Assembly: GCF_005780185.1 (NCBI RefSeq)
Contig: NZ_VBUI01000012.1
Coordinates: forward strand, 1-64,000
DNA: 64,000 bases
Origin: Halomonas urmiana
Lineage (GTDB): Bacteria > Pseudomonadota > Gammaproteobacteria > Pseudomonadales > Halomonadaceae
Direction: 5' to 3'
Positions within the stretch are counted from its first letter, which is position 1, and every line of letters starts with the position of its first letter. The position numbers and the translations under genes are program-made. Below, one piece after another: positions 16,316-25,628 of this stretch. The notes under the pieces are model-generated. The model was given only the letters and a program-made list of their open reading frames with translations, was not told the origin of the DNA and ran no database searches.

Positions 16316-17371
16316 TCAAGCTTCGCCGACGGGAAATGGAATGTCGCCAACCACGCGGGCCTTGTTGAACTCGCGCAGACGCGCGAAGACGTCCACGCCC
16401 AGCTGGCGATAGGCATCCAGTAGATCGACCGTCACCCAGTTTTCCCGGATCTTGCCGTCTTCCAATCGCCAGAAATCCAGCGATCGCATGGCGATCTTCT
16501 TGCCCGAGGGCGCGATGCCCAACCAGCCATCGTCGGTCACCGTCTGCATCATGTTGGGCCAGCCGGTGACCGCCGCGTAATCGCCATCGCCGAAGAAGTG
16601 ATAGATGATCTCGTCCAGATACTGACCGCGGTCGGGCATGCCGCTCAGGAAGGGAATCTGGTGCCAGTTTCGAAAACCGGCGATGCCACGGCCCGTGCCG
16701 ATGCCGGCCGGACCGTACCAGTTCATCCGCTCATGCCAGAACCTTGGCATCTCCATCACTTCCGGCCCGCCCTGGCTGGGATGTTTCTTCATATGGTCCA
16801 GCATCTCTACGATGTGGCGGCAGGAGGCCTTTGACTTCTCCTCATCCCAGGGACCCGGCACAACGCCATCCATCGTTGCCGGACCAGGAATGCAGAACTC
16901 GAGACCGAGGGAAGGCGCCAGCGGCCAGGCCTTTGCCTGCATCATTACCTCTGGGATATCCCAGATGGTTTGGATCTCGACGACCCGGCCTTCCTCGAAG
17001 CGATAAAATTCATGGAAGCGCATGTGCGTCAAATGGCCGGTCGGTGGAATATCCAGCCAGGGCTTCACGAAGGTGCCATAGTAATGGCCCCCGCAACCGA
17101 TCCAGTCACCACCATGTTCGGTGCGCCCGCCCATGACGATCCAGTCACGACGCTCCAGGTCGGGCATGGACTCGAACAGCGGCGCATAGCAGCTGTCGTA
17201 AAGCTCCATCGGACCGGCCAGATCGCCGAAGGGGTGGCACATGTGCACCACCGCGTCCGGGGCGATCAGCCCCTCCAGCGCGGTTCGAACGCCTTTCTCG
17301 CTAAAATCGCGCATCGCTTCCCGCATCGGGGCAATCATCATTTTGTTCTGGGTATGGGTGTCCGTGGTCAT
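16316..17371 (-). CDS. Two-domain SnoaL/NTF2-fold protein (copy C)
   Basis: These 351 residues form two NTF2-like domains. The first has APDAVVHMCHPFGDLAGPM, GHYYGTFVKPWLDIPPTG and RFHEFYRFEEGRVVEIQTIW. The second has RFWHERMNWYGPAGIGTGRG, AAVTGWPNMMQTVTDDGWLG and RSLDFWRLEDGKIRENWVTV. It is a paralogue of copy A at 7156. It lies 133 bp downstream of the ABC permease gene in the same orientation, so it is probably co-transcribed with the importer, which suggests it acts on the imported compound. The reaction is unknown. Confidence 0.72.
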   Translation of the reverse strand: MTTDTHTQNKMMIAPMREAMRDFSEKGVRTALEGLIAPDAVVHMCHPFGDLAGPMELYDSCYAPLFESMPDLERRDWIVMGGRTEHGGDWIGCGGHYYGTFVKPWLDIPPTGHLTHMRFHEFYRFEEGRVVEIQTIWDIPEVMMQAKAWPLAPSLGLEFCIPGPATMDGVVPGPWDEEKSKASCRHIVEMLDHMKKHPSQGGPEVMEMPRFWHERMNWYGPAGIGTGRGIAGFRNWHQIPFLSGMPDRGQYLDEIIYHFFGDGDYAAVTGWPNMMQTVTDDGWLGIAPSGKKIAMRSLDFWRLEDGKIRENWVTVDLLDAYRQLGVDVFARLREFNKARVVGDIPFPVGEA

Positions 17372-17504
17372 TCTTTAACCTCTCCATTGCTCACATTCTT
17401 GCCGCCAAGCCGGCGGTCGTGGATATCGCCTTGTCCAGCGGTGCCAATGAAACCTTCAATGATGCGGAGAACCGCCCCCCGACATGGCCTGGGGGCGTGA
17501 ACGA

Positions 17505-18425
17505 TCATCCTTTCACCGCCCCGGCGGTCAGGCCGCTGACGATCTGCCGCTGGAAGAACAGGATCAGGACGAACAGCGGGGCGGTGGCCGAGACCACGGC
17601 GGCGACGGCGTACATGACCTTGCCTTCGACCTGGGTCGTGCCCAGGAAGCTGTTGATCGCGGGAATGATGGTCTCGTTCTCCGAACTCAGCAGCATCGCG
17701 GTCACCGCGAAGTCGTTGTAGGCCAGCAGGAAGCTGAACAGGCCGGTGGTGATCACGCCGGGCCACATGACCGGAATGATCACGTGCCGGAAGGCCTGGA
17801 AGCGGGTACAGCCATCGACCATGGCGCTTTCGTCCATGTCCTTGGGGATGTTGAGGAAGAACGAGTGCAGCATCCACAGGGTGAAGGGCTGATTGATTGC
17901 CACCAGCACGATGATGGTGGTCGGCAGGATGCCCCAGATGTTCCACTCGAAGAAGGGCAGCATATAGCCCGAGACGAGGGTGATATGCGGCATGGCGCGA
18001 AATGCCAGTGCGGCCATCAGCAGCCAGAAGGCATAGCGGCGGCCGGAGCGAGCCAGCGCGTAGCCGCCCAGCGTGCCGATGGTGAGCGAGATGATCACCG
18101 TGAAGAACACGACGATGCCCGAGTTGATGACATTGCGCCAGAACGCTTCGTCGACCCAGGCGCCGTAGTAGCCTGCCAGGGTAAAGGCACTGCCGGTCTC
18201 CTTGATCGTGTTGACCCCGTAGATGGCGTTCTGCCAGTCAACCTTGGAGAAGAAGTCCGATTGAACCTTGAAGCTGCCCCAGAAGGTCCAGAAAAAGGGA
18301 AAGGCCGCGACGATCAGCCAGAGCGCTACGAGAGCCAGGGAGATGACGGTGAGCGGCGACAAGCGGAACCGGGCTTTACTGCTCACCGCGGAGTCTGCGA
18401 TGCGGGATTGTGCTTTGGTTGTCAT
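17505..18425 (-). CDS. Carbohydrate-type ABC transporter permease (MalG-like)
   Basis: This 306-residue inner-membrane protein has about six membrane segments (first near 25-47, LTVISLALVALWLIVAAFPF) and the EAA-type loop DESAMVDGCTRFQAFRHVII-PVMWPG that docks the ATPase. This matches the MalG/UgpE class. It is the fourth gene of the ABC operon (ATPase, binding protein, MalF-like, MalG-like), 10 bp after its partner permease. Confidence 0.9.
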   Translation of the reverse strand: MTTKAQSRIADSAVSSKARFRLSPLTVISLALVALWLIVAAFPFFWTFWGSFKVQSDFFSKVDWQNAIYGVNTIKETGSAFTLAGYYGAWVDEAFWRNVINSGIVVFFTVIISLTIGTLGGYALARSGRRYAFWLLMAALAFRAMPHITLVSGYMLPFFEWNIWGILPTTIIVLVAINQPFTLWMLHSFFLNIPKDMDESAMVDGCTRFQAFRHVIIPVMWPGVITTGLFSFLLAYNDFAVTAMLLSSENETIIPAINSFLGTTQVEGKVMYAVAAVVSATAPLFVLILFFQRQIVSGLTAGAVKG

Positions 18426-18435
18426 GGTCGTGCCC

Positions 18436-19467
18436 TCAGTGTGCTTTACGGTTGAAATCGCGCCAGGTGCGAATCAACACCGGTGTCAGGAGGATGACCA
18501 CGCCGATGATCGTCAACATCGAGGTCGCCCCGGCGGAACCGTAGAGGGGATTGCCGCTTTCGCGCAGGTCGTTGTAGATGATCCAGCTGAGCGACGTGGC
18601 ATGGGCCTCGGCCTTGAAACTGACGATCGGCTCGAAGACCCGGAAGTTGTCCATCAGGAGCATCAGCGTCACGAAGGACATCAACGGAGCCAGATGCGGC
18701 ACCACCACATGGATCATGCGCTGCCACTTGGACGCGCCGTCGATCTTGGCGGCTTCCATGGTGTCCTCGGGCACGGTCTGAAGCCCTGCGTAGAACGTGA
18801 TGAAGCTGAACGGCAGGGTGTGCCAGACGCCATACACGATCAGCATGGTCCAGGTGAGTGCCGTCGAGGCCTTCAGGCTGAGCGTGGGATCGTCAAAGAC
18901 ACTCTGAATAGTGGCGCCGATAACGCCGTCGCCATCGACCATCCAGAACAGGATCAACGCGCCCACCAAAGGCGTGACGAGAAAGGGCAACAGCGAGATG
19001 AAGATCGACGGCCCCTTGAGCAACCTGGGCAGGTTGTTGACGCCCACCGCAATCGCCAGGCCCAGAACGATGACTACCGGAGTCACCACGGCCGTGTAGG
19101 TCAGCGTGAAGAACAGTGCGCGGTAGAAAGGCAGGTTGGAGACCTGCCCCCAGAACTCGCCCAGGGTGTCGGTGCCACGCCAGGCCTCGCCGACTTCCGC
19201 AAAGGCCAGGTGCGAACGATTGAGGTAAGTCCCGAGCCCGTTGAACTGGCCCAGGGGCTGCTCTTCCTGCAGCTGGGCCGTCGCCTCGGCATCGACTTTG
19301 GTGGTGGAGGTACAGCCGAACGGGCCACAGTTTTCGGATACCACCAGTACCTGCTCGTTCTCGACGAACAGCGACTGGATGGCAACCGAAACGATGGGCA
19401 GCGCGATGAACAGGATCATCGCGGAAAGCGTCGGCAGGATGAACCAGAAGAAGGTGCGGTGCTTCAT
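18436..19467 (-). CDS. Carbohydrate-type ABC transporter permease (MalF-like)
   Basis: This 343-residue permease starts at the ATG 19467 (MKHRTFFWFILPTLSAMILF). After the first membrane segment comes a periplasmic insert of about 90 residues with a CGPFGC pair, then further membrane segments and the EAA loop EDTMEAAKIDGASKWQRMIH. The pairing with the MalG-like protein and upstream binding protein supports a CUT1-type importer. Codons upstream of 19467 in frame do not look coding. Confidence 0.9.
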   Translation of the reverse strand: MKHRTFFWFILPTLSAMILFIALPIVSVAIQSLFVENEQVLVVSENCGPFGCTSTTKVDAEATAQLQEEQPLGQFNGLGTYLNRSHLAFAEVGEAWRGTDTLGEFWGQVSNLPFYRALFFTLTYTAVVTPVVIVLGLAIAVGVNNLPRLLKGPSIFISLLPFLVTPLVGALILFWMVDGDGVIGATIQSVFDDPTLSLKASTALTWTMLIVYGVWHTLPFSFITFYAGLQTVPEDTMEAAKIDGASKWQRMIHVVVPHLAPLMSFVTLMLLMDNFRVFEPIVSFKAEAHATSLSWIIYNDLRESGNPLYGSAGATSMLTIIGVVILLTPVLIRTWRDFNRKAH

Positions 19468-19534
19468 GACAGGCGCCTCGGTGTTCAGTCCGGAAAATAA
19501 CGAGGGAGCCGATCGCCCCCTCCAGCCGAAAGGC

Positions 19535-20785
19535 TTAGTTGATGAAACCGGCTTCCCTGGCCGAGGTGCGATAAGCGTTCTCGACATCTGCCAGCGCCTT
19601 CTCGGCGCTTTCGTTACCCTTCAGGAAGTCGGTCAATTCCGAACCGAGTGCCGCATGCAGCAGCGCCATCTGCGGGATCATCGGGTAGGGACGCGCCCCG
19701 CCCTGCATCGTGGCAGTCACGCCCGCAGCCGCAGGCCCGGGCTCGAACCCATCGATCATCCAGACGGCATCATCGTTGTTTTCCGCCACCATCTCCGGGG
19801 TCAGCGCACTGACCAGCGCGGCGAATGTTGCCTCGGCGTCTTCATCCGGAACATTGGCGGCAATGGAGATTCCGTCCCACCACAGGGTGGCCGAAGGGGT
19901 CGAGCCACCGCCGACGGTGGGCGCCGCCGACAGCACCGTGTTCGACGCCACCGCCTCGGCGGAGCCTTCTTCCTCCAGGATGGGAGCCCCGCGAGAGCCC
20001 CACATGATGCCCAGCGCCGCCTGTCCGGACTCCCACAGGCCCTGGGTCTCGTTCGAGGCATGGGTCAAATGATCCGGATGGGCATATTCGACCAGTGCTT
20101 TCATGGTTTGCAGCGTGGCGATGCCCTCCTCACTGCTGACCGAAGGCTCGGCGGACCCCGACTCGAAGAACTCGCCATCGTGACCGAGATAGATCGTGTT
20201 GAACGCTTCGGCCAGGCTCCACCCGGTCTGGAGGTTCATCACCAGCGGGTGCTCCATGACCCCCGCGGAGCGGATCTTTTCCGCCGCCGCCAGTACCTCT
20301 TCATAGGTCGCCGGAATGCTGTCCACGCCGGCCTGCTGCAGGATGTCCTGACGCGAGAACAGGTGCTGCGAATTGGCCATGAAGGCCACGGCCATGACGT
20401 CGCCATCGATGGTGATCCGCAGATGCTCCGGGATGTTGTCCTCGTATTTTTCGACCAGATCGTTCAACGGCCTTACCAACCCATCGTTCATCAGCTGGGT
20501 CAGCGTCGAGTTGGCCAGGATCACCGAGCTATATTCCGCCGGGTTCGGCGTCAGCGCCGCGTTCATCATCTGGCGCGCCTCGGTGGTATGGTTGACGCTA
20601 AACTCGGCGGCGGACTCTGCACAGTTCGCTCTCGCCTGGTCCACGACGGCGCGGATCGCCGGGAAGTCGCTCGCCAGGATGCGAATGGACTGCCCTTCCG
20701 GTCCACAGTCAGCGGCAAAAGCCGACGAACACATCAAGCCGGAAACCAGTGATGCGGCAGCAAGCCTTTTCGATAGCATTGTCAT
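19535..20785 (-). CDS. ABC transporter extracellular solute-binding protein
   Basis: This 416-residue secreted protein has a signal peptide (MLSKRLAAASLVSGLMCSSAFA, mature start near ADCGPEGQ). The body is a family-1 (sugar-type) binding protein: RILASDFPAIRAVVDQARA, ILANSTLTQLMNDGLVRPLN, WWDGISIAANVPDEDAEATF. It captures the substrate in the periplasm for the permeases downstream. Two ATG codons (20785, 20779) are possible starts. The gene lies 21 bp after the ATPase gene. The ligand cannot be deduced; family members also bind polyols and glycerol-phosphodiesters. Confidence 0.9.
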   Translation of the reverse strand: MTMLSKRLAAASLVSGLMCSSAFAADCGPEGQSIRILASDFPAIRAVVDQARANCAESAAEFSVNHTTEARQMMNAALTPNPAEYSSVILANSTLTQLMNDGLVRPLNDLVEKYEDNIPEHLRITIDGDVMAVAFMANSQHLFSRQDILQQAGVDSIPATYEEVLAAAEKIRSAGVMEHPLVMNLQTGWSLAEAFNTIYLGHDGEFFESGSAEPSVSSEEGIATLQTMKALVEYAHPDHLTHASNETQGLWESGQAALGIMWGSRGAPILEEEGSAEAVASNTVLSAAPTVGGGSTPSATLWWDGISIAANVPDEDAEATFAALVSALTPEMVAENNDDAVWMIDGFEPGPAAAGVTATMQGGARPYPMIPQMALLHAALGSELTDFLKGNESAEKALADVENAYRTSAREAGFIN

Positions 20786-20806
20786 TGTCCTTGTTTTGGT
20801 TTTAGA

Positions 20807-21925
20807 TTAGGCGCCAATCTGATTGCATCCATACGATGGACGCCGGGAGTTGGGAACATGACAGGGGGCACGATCACCCTCGATCCGCACGCCGGTTTGA
20901 CCATCAAACAAGTGGCAGATTTCCTGCGGCACTGAGATCGACACCATGTCGTCGATCTCGGCACGGAAATTCTTGTCCGCCTTGACCGAGACCAGCGAAC
21001 CGCCAACGCGCACCGAGATCATCGTCGCATCGCCCAGCATCTCCAGCGTGTAGATTGGGGCGTTGATCTGGCCCTTTCCCGGTGACGCGATGCCGGAATC
21101 CTCAGCGCGGAACCCCAGGGTCAAGGGGCCGTCCTGCACACTCAAGCCGGGAATTTCTACATGCGATGCGCGGAAGGTACCGCCCTCTACATGACCATCA
21201 ATCAAGTTCATCGCCGGACTGCCGATGAAGCTGGCGACAAACATATTGACCGGGTTGTCATAGATTTCGGTCGGGCTTCCGATTTGCTGTACCACGCCGT
21301 TTTTCATCACGACGACCCGGTCGGCCAGTGTCATCGCCTCAATCTGGTCGTGGGTCACGTAGATCGTCGTCACCGCCAACTCATGGCTGAGATTCTTGAT
21401 CTGGGCGCGGGTTGAAACGCGCAGCTTGGCATCGAGGTTAGACAGTGGCTCGTCCATCAGGAAGACGTTGGGTTCGCGAACGATTGCCCGAGCCAAGGCG
21501 ACACGCTGGCGCTGGCCACCGGACAGCTCCGACGGCTTGCGATGCAGGAAGTCGTCCAGCTCGACCATCGCGGAGGCGCGGCGGACCTTCTCGTCATGTG
21601 TCGAGGAATCGCCCCCGCGCACCTTCAGCGGAAAACGGATGTTGTCGTAGACACTCATGTTGGGGTAGAGCGCGTAGGACTGAAACACCATCGCCACATC
21701 CCGGTCCTTGGGCTCCATGTCATTGACACGCTCCCCGCCAATCAGAATGTCACCCTCAGTGGCATCTTCGAGTCCCGCGATCATCCGCATGGTAGTGGTT
21801 TTTCCGCATCCCGAAGGACCTAGAAGTACCAGGAACTCCTTGTCGGCGATGGTGAGGTCGAAGTTGTCGACGCCGACAAATGAACCCCAGCGTTTACCAA
21901 CATTCTTGAGTGTTACTTCAGCCAT
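20807..21925 (-). CDS. ABC transporter ATP-binding protein (UgpC/MalK type)
   Basis: This 372-residue ATPase has Walker A (LLGPSGCGKTTTMRMIAG), Q-loop (VFQSYALYPNMSVYDNI), signature LSGGQRQRVALARAIV, Walker B (VFLMDEPLSNLDAKLR) and H-loop (TIYVTHDQIEAM). A C-terminal TOBE/MalK regulatory domain follows (NMFVASFIGSPAMNLIDG, TLGFRAEDSG). The last 20 residues diverge from the usual ending. ATG 21925 has GGGGATC upstream and starts the family-typical MAEVTLKNVGKRWG. It is the first gene of the ABC operon, with the operator at 21956 directly upstream. Confidence 0.92.
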   Translation of the reverse strand: MAEVTLKNVGKRWGSFVGVDNFDLTIADKEFLVLLGPSGCGKTTTMRMIAGLEDATEGDILIGGERVNDMEPKDRDVAMVFQSYALYPNMSVYDNIRFPLKVRGGDSSTHDEKVRRASAMVELDDFLHRKPSELSGGQRQRVALARAIVREPNVFLMDEPLSNLDAKLRVSTRAQIKNLSHELAVTTIYVTHDQIEAMTLADRVVVMKNGVVQQIGSPTEIYDNPVNMFVASFIGSPAMNLIDGHVEGGTFRASHVEIPGLSVQDGPLTLGFRAEDSGIASPGKGQINAPIYTLEMLGDATMISVRVGGSLVSVKADKNFRAEIDDMVSISVPQEICHLFDGQTGVRIEGDRAPCHVPNSRRPSYGCNQIGA

Positions 21926-21955
21926 AAGATCCCCTATGAGCATCACTTTATTTGT

Positions 21956-21971
21956 TTGTATACGTATGCAA
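21956..21971. promoter_or_regulatory. LacI-type operator of the ABC operon
   Basis: TTGTATACGTATGCAA is the most symmetrical of four related sites and lies 31 bp upstream of the ATPase start, where bound repressor would block transcription. It defines the consensus WTGNATACGWNTGCAA together with 13782, 25562 and 27298. Confidence 0.75.
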
Positions 21972-22012
21972 TGAGAGTAGACCTAAAACATTCAGGCTTG
22001 CAATCTATTTTT

Positions 22013-22391
22013 CGATGCAACACGTATGTTTTGGGTACATGCTTATGACGAATCATTGTGCTTGGGTTAGCGCCTCACCACGTGCCACGGATCTTGCGTT
22101 CGATGGGGCACGCGCCCGGTGGCATGCCGGGGTTTCAGGCCAATCATCACAATCTGAGGTACCAAAAGCACTCGTCCCACAGGAATCCGAGGATCGCAGC
22201 CGCAGTTTGGCGAAGGGAATCCTGTTGCATGCGTAACCATCATGAGTCGTCACAAGTCCCCCTCCCCACGCCCCACCCCGACGTCGATATCGACCTCGAG
22301 GTGCTGCGGCCAGCCCTGGCGAGGGGTAAAGGGCTCGGCGGCCTCCAGCGCGAGTTCAGCGGCCTTACTCGCCGCCCCCCGGCGCCGGTCA
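22013..22391. other. Region between ABC operon promoter and SnoaL D, with a gene remnant
   Basis: Bases 22250-22391 have coding-like composition on the minus strand. One frame ends ALEAAEPFTPRQGWPQHLEV-DIDVG before a TGA near 22250, but has no start and no family I recognise. In the parallel operon a bicupin gene occupies this place, yet the sequence does not match its C-terminus. An ATG directly overlaps the SnoaL D stop (TGATGA). The left part (22013-22250) holds nothing recognisable. Confidence 0.4.
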
Positions 22392-23360
22392 TCAGGACTC
22401 CTGCAGGCGATGTTGGGCGATCTGGGCATGGATGGCGATCTCGTCGAGCTGGTGCCATTCGCGCACCACGACGTCGCCGCGCAGCTCGGCGTGGGTGATG
22501 CCTAACAGCACCACCGGGGCGCCGCTGGCCGGGCCGAACACGCCGCCGCCCTGGTGGGCGGTCTCCAGGGACCAGCGCAGCGCGATGCGACGCGGGGCGC
22601 CGGCGTCTTCGCGGTCGATCCAGTGGTGGATCCGGAAGGTGCCGGCCGGGAAGGCGGCCTTGTAGCCGAACCAGAAGCGCTCCAGGTCGTCGTGGCCGCG
22701 CAGGGTCCGGGCGCCGGGCACCTTGGCGTCGATGGCCCGGTCGTAGCCGGTGCGCAGCCGCTCCAGGCGACCGTGCTGCCAGAGATCCCGGTAGCGCTCG
22801 GCGACCGGTCCCAGGGTTTCGATGTCGAGGTCGCCCTCGGGCCCGCGCCAGCGGTCGACCAGTGCCTCCCGGCCGGGCATCGGGGCCTTCTCGGCCAGGG
22901 CCTGGCCCATGGCCTCGGGGGAATGGCCCAGCTGCAGGGCCAGGCCGGCCTGGTCGCGCACCAGCCACTCGTCGACGATGCGGTCGCCGCGGCACAGGCA
23001 GTCGGCCACGGTCATCACCCCGGCCCGCACCCCGGTGGGCGCGCCGAAGGCGCCATGCCCCTGGTGGGTCATGTGGGAGAAGATGCGGTGGGAGGAATAG
23101 TAGGTGCCGGGGGCATCCTCGCTGTCGATCACGTCCTCGCCGAGCAGGGTGCGGTCCGGGAACTCCTGAAGGGTCTCCAGGGTGCCGCGAATCACGCCCT
23201 CCACGCCGCTGAAGGCCCCGGCCGGGGTCTTCACCGGGCAGTCCTCGGCGTAGTAGTCGCGGATCAGGTCGATGCCGCGCCCTTCCCAGATCCACTCGGT
23301 GATCGTGAGGATGTAGTCGCGCAGGTCGTCGAAGCGCTTGTCGAAGCCGGACAGGCTCAT
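22392..23360 (-). CDS. SnoaL/NTF2-fold protein (copy D)
   Basis: This 322-residue protein is a paralogue of copy B, with YILTITEWIWEGRGIDLIRD, FPDRTLLGEDVIDSEDAPGT, RIVDEWLVRDQAGLALQLG and RFWFGYKAAFPAGTFRIHHW. It follows the SDR gene by 16 nt and precedes a gene remnant. The tail of this gene (GAPVVLLGITHAELR and IHAQIAQHRLQES) also occurs fused to an SDR start at 12189-12350, so the pair SDR-SnoaL existed in both operons. Biochemical role unknown. Confidence 0.72.
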   Translation of the reverse strand: MSLSGFDKRFDDLRDYILTITEWIWEGRGIDLIRDYYAEDCPVKTPAGAFSGVEGVIRGTLETLQEFPDRTLLGEDVIDSEDAPGTYYSSHRIFSHMTHQGHGAFGAPTGVRAGVMTVADCLCRGDRIVDEWLVRDQAGLALQLGHSPEAMGQALAEKAPMPGREALVDRWRGPEGDLDIETLGPVAERYRDLWQHGRLERLRTGYDRAIDAKVPGARTLRGHDDLERFWFGYKAAFPAGTFRIHHWIDREDAGAPRRIALRWSLETAHQGGGVFGPASGAPVVLLGITHAELRGDVVVREWHQLDEIAIHAQIAQHRLQES

Positions 23361-23376
23361 GGAATTCTCCTTGGGG

Positions 23377-24129
23377 TCAGTGGGCGGTCCAGCCGCCGTC
23401 TACCATCAGGGCGCCGCCGGTCACCAGGGCGGCGGCATCCGAGGCGAGGAAGGCCACCGGCCCCATGATGTCCTCGATCTGCCCCAGACGCCCCAGCGGA
23501 ATCTTCGCCAGCACTTCCTCACGGAAGCCCGGCTTGTCGAAGAAGGGCCGGGTCATCGGCGTCTCGATGAAGGTCGGGCAGACGCTGTTGACGCGGATGC
23601 CGCGGGGGCCAAGCTCCACCGCCATGGACCGGGTCATGCCCTCCACCGCCGCCTTGGAGGTGCAGTAGAGAGTCCGGTTGGCGGCACCCACATGCCCCAT
23701 CTGGGAGGACATGTTGATGATCGAGCCGCCTTCCGGCATCGCCTCGGCCACGGCCTGGGCCAGGAAATAGGCGGCGCGGACGTTGATGTCCATGACCGCC
23801 GCATAGTCCGCCTCATCGATCTCGGCGAGGGGCTTGGGCCGGTTAGTGCCGGCATTGTTGACCAGCACGTCGATGGACCGACCGGCCAAGGCGGCCCGCA
23901 CCGCGGCGGTATCGGTAACGTCCAGGGCCAGCGACTCGGCGTCGAGGCCGGCGGCGGCCATCGCCGCCACCGCCTCGTCCAGCACCGCGGCGTCCCGGGC
24001 CACCAGGATCACATGGGCGCCGGCCTGGGCCAGGGCGCAGGCCGCCGCCAGCCCCAGGCCCTTGCTGGCACCGGTGACCAGGGCCGTGCGCCCGTCGAGG
24101 CGCGAACTCGGTGTCTGAGGGAGTGTCAT
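23377..24129 (-). CDS. SDR-family NAD(P)-dependent oxidoreductase
   Basis: This 250-residue classical SDR has the cofactor loop TALVTGASKGLGLAAA, NNAG motif (VLVNNAGTNRPK), catalytic Ser (GSIINMSSQMGH) and YxxxK (TLYCTSKAAVEG), and a C-terminal VTGGALMVDGGWTAH. The dehydrogenase copy 2 gene is 23 bp upstream and SnoaL D 16 nt downstream. With the HpsN-like enzyme it forms a dehydrogenase pair, which would suit stepwise oxidation or epimerisation of a polyol-like substrate; that is inference. Confidence 0.9.
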   Translation of the reverse strand: MTLPQTPSSRLDGRTALVTGASKGLGLAAACALAQAGAHVILVARDAAVLDEAVAAMAAAGLDAESLALDVTDTAAVRAALAGRSIDVLVNNAGTNRPKPLAEIDEADYAAVMDINVRAAYFLAQAVAEAMPEGGSIINMSSQMGHVGAANRTLYCTSKAAVEGMTRSMAVELGPRGIRVNSVCPTFIETPMTRPFFDKPGFREEVLAKIPLGRLGQIEDIMGPVAFLASDAAALVTGGALMVDGGWTAH

Positions 24130-24152
24130 GGTTGCCTCCTTATCGGGTCGCC

Positions 24153-25463
24153 TCAGGCTTCCACCTGACCGGCGTAGGGAACGTCACGCTTGCCGTAGCG
24201 GCGCACGCGCTCGTTGGCCTGCTCACCGTGGCCGGCGAAGCCTTCCAGGGCGCACAGCCGCGAGCAGTAGCCGCCGATGCGAGCGGAGGCCTCGTCGGTC
24301 AGCACCTTCTGGTAGGTGCAGGTCTTGAGGAACTTGCCGACCCACAGGCCGCCGGTGTAGCGCGCCGCCTTCTTGGTCGGCAGGGTGTGGTTGGTGCCGA
24401 TGACTTTGTCGCCGTAGGCGACGTTGGTGCGCGGGCCCAGGAAAAGCGCGCCGTAGTTGACCATGTTCTCCAGGTACCAGTCCGGGTTCTCGGTCATCAC
24501 CTGGACGTGCTCGTAGGCCATCTCGTTGGCGACCTGGAGCATCTCCTCGTGGGTGTCGCAGACGATGATCTCACCATAATTCTCCCACGACTGGCGCGCG
24601 ACCTCGGCGGTGGGCAGTTTCTCGAGCAGCTCGGCGATGGCGGCCTCGGTGTCCCTGGCCAGCTGCTCGGAGGTGGTCAGCAGCGCGCAGGGCGAGTTGG
24701 TGCCGTGCTCGGCCTGACCCAGCAGGTCCGTGGCGCACAGCAGGCCGTCGACGCTGTCGTCGGCGATCACCAGGGTCTCGGTGGGGCCGGCGAAGAGATC
24801 GATGCCGACGCGACCGAACAGCTGGCGCTTGGCCTCGGCGACGAAGGCGTTGCCCGGACCGACCAGCATGTCCACCGGCGCGATGCTCTCGGTGCCGATG
24901 GCCATGCCGCCCACGGCCTGGACGCCGCCCAGCACCAGGATCTCGTCGGCGCCGGCCAGATGCATGGCGGCGACGATGGCCGGGTGCGGCTTGCCCTTGT
25001 AGGGAGGCGCGGCGGCGACCACCCGCTTGACGCCGGCCACCTTGGCCGTCAGCACGCTCATGTGGGCCGAGGCCACCATCGGATAGCCGCCGCCGGGGAT
25101 GTAGCAACCCACCGCCTCGATGGGCACGTGCTTGTGGCCCAGGATGATGCCGGGGCTGTTCTCGACTTCGATCTCCTGCATGGAAGCCAGCTGGGCCTCG
25201 GCGAAGCGGCGCACCTGGGCCTGGGCAAAGCGAATGTCCTCCAGCGCCTGGGGGTCGACCTCGCTGATCGCCTGGTCGATCTCCTCCTGGGTCAGGAAGA
25301 AGCTCTCCGGCGACCAGCCGTCGAAACGCTCCGAGAGCTCACGCACGGCGCTGTCGCCGCGGGCTTCGATATCAGCCAGGGTGGTCTCGACCACCTCGCG
25401 GACCTTGCGGTCGGCCTCAGCACGAGTATCGGCGGCAGCGCCGGTCTTGAGATGACGAATCAT
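24153..25463 (-). CDS. Histidinol-dehydrogenase-family alcohol dehydrogenase, copy 2 (HpsN-like)
   Basis: This 436-residue paralogue is almost identical to the protein at 12375-13685 and has the same HisD-fold motifs. ATG 25463 ([18 protein letters not shown]) aligns with the start of copy 1; the longer frame to 25577 runs into the operator and is rejected. It heads a short operon with the SDR and SnoaL D. An operator at 25562-25577 and a promoter stretch similar to copy 1 (GTGTCAATCTGGCACTT) precede it. Confidence 0.87.
   Translation of the reverse strand: MIRHLKTGAAADTRAEADRKVREVVETTLADIEARGDSAVRELSERFDGWSPESFFLTQEEIDQAISEVDPQALEDIRFAQAQVRRFAEAQLASMQEIEVENSPGIILGHKHVPIEAVGCYIPGGGYPMVASAHMSVLTAKVAGVKRVVAAAPPYKGKPHPAIVAAMHLAGADEILVLGGVQAVGGMAIGTESIAPVDMLVGPGNAFVAEAKRQLFGRVGIDLFAGPTETLVIADDSVDGLLCATDLLGQAEHGTNSPCALLTTSEQLARDTEAAIAELLEKLPTAEVARQSWENYGEIIVCDTHEEMLQVANEMAYEHVQVMTENPDWYLENMVNYGALFLGPRTNVAYGDKVIGTNHTLPTKKAARYTGGLWVGKFLKTCTYQKVLTDEASARIGGYCSRLCALEGFAGHGEQANERVRRYGKRDVPYAGQVEA
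24197..25444. repeat. Direct repeat copy 2 (about 1.25 kb)
   Basis: Partner of 12419-13666, same orientation, offset 11778, apparently no mismatch. It lies within dehydrogenase copy 2. Confidence 0.88.
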
Positions 25464-25561
25464 GGGAGTGTCCTCACGGCTGTCGTTAATGGGTCTTGTC
25501 AGGGGGCCGGAGGTGGCGACCGAGGCCACACCGGCGGTGCATGGTGTCAATCTGGCACTTA

Positions 25562-25577
25562 CTGCATACGAATGCAA
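25562..25577. promoter_or_regulatory. LacI-type operator upstream of dehydrogenase copy 2
   Basis: CTGCATACGAATGCAA, 99 bp upstream of the start at 25463, mirrors the position of the site at 13782 relative to copy 1 (97 bp). Confidence 0.7.
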
Positions 25578-25628
25578 TACAGCTTGAGAAAAAGACCCGG
25601 CGCCTCACGGCGCGGGGCCAAGGGAGAC

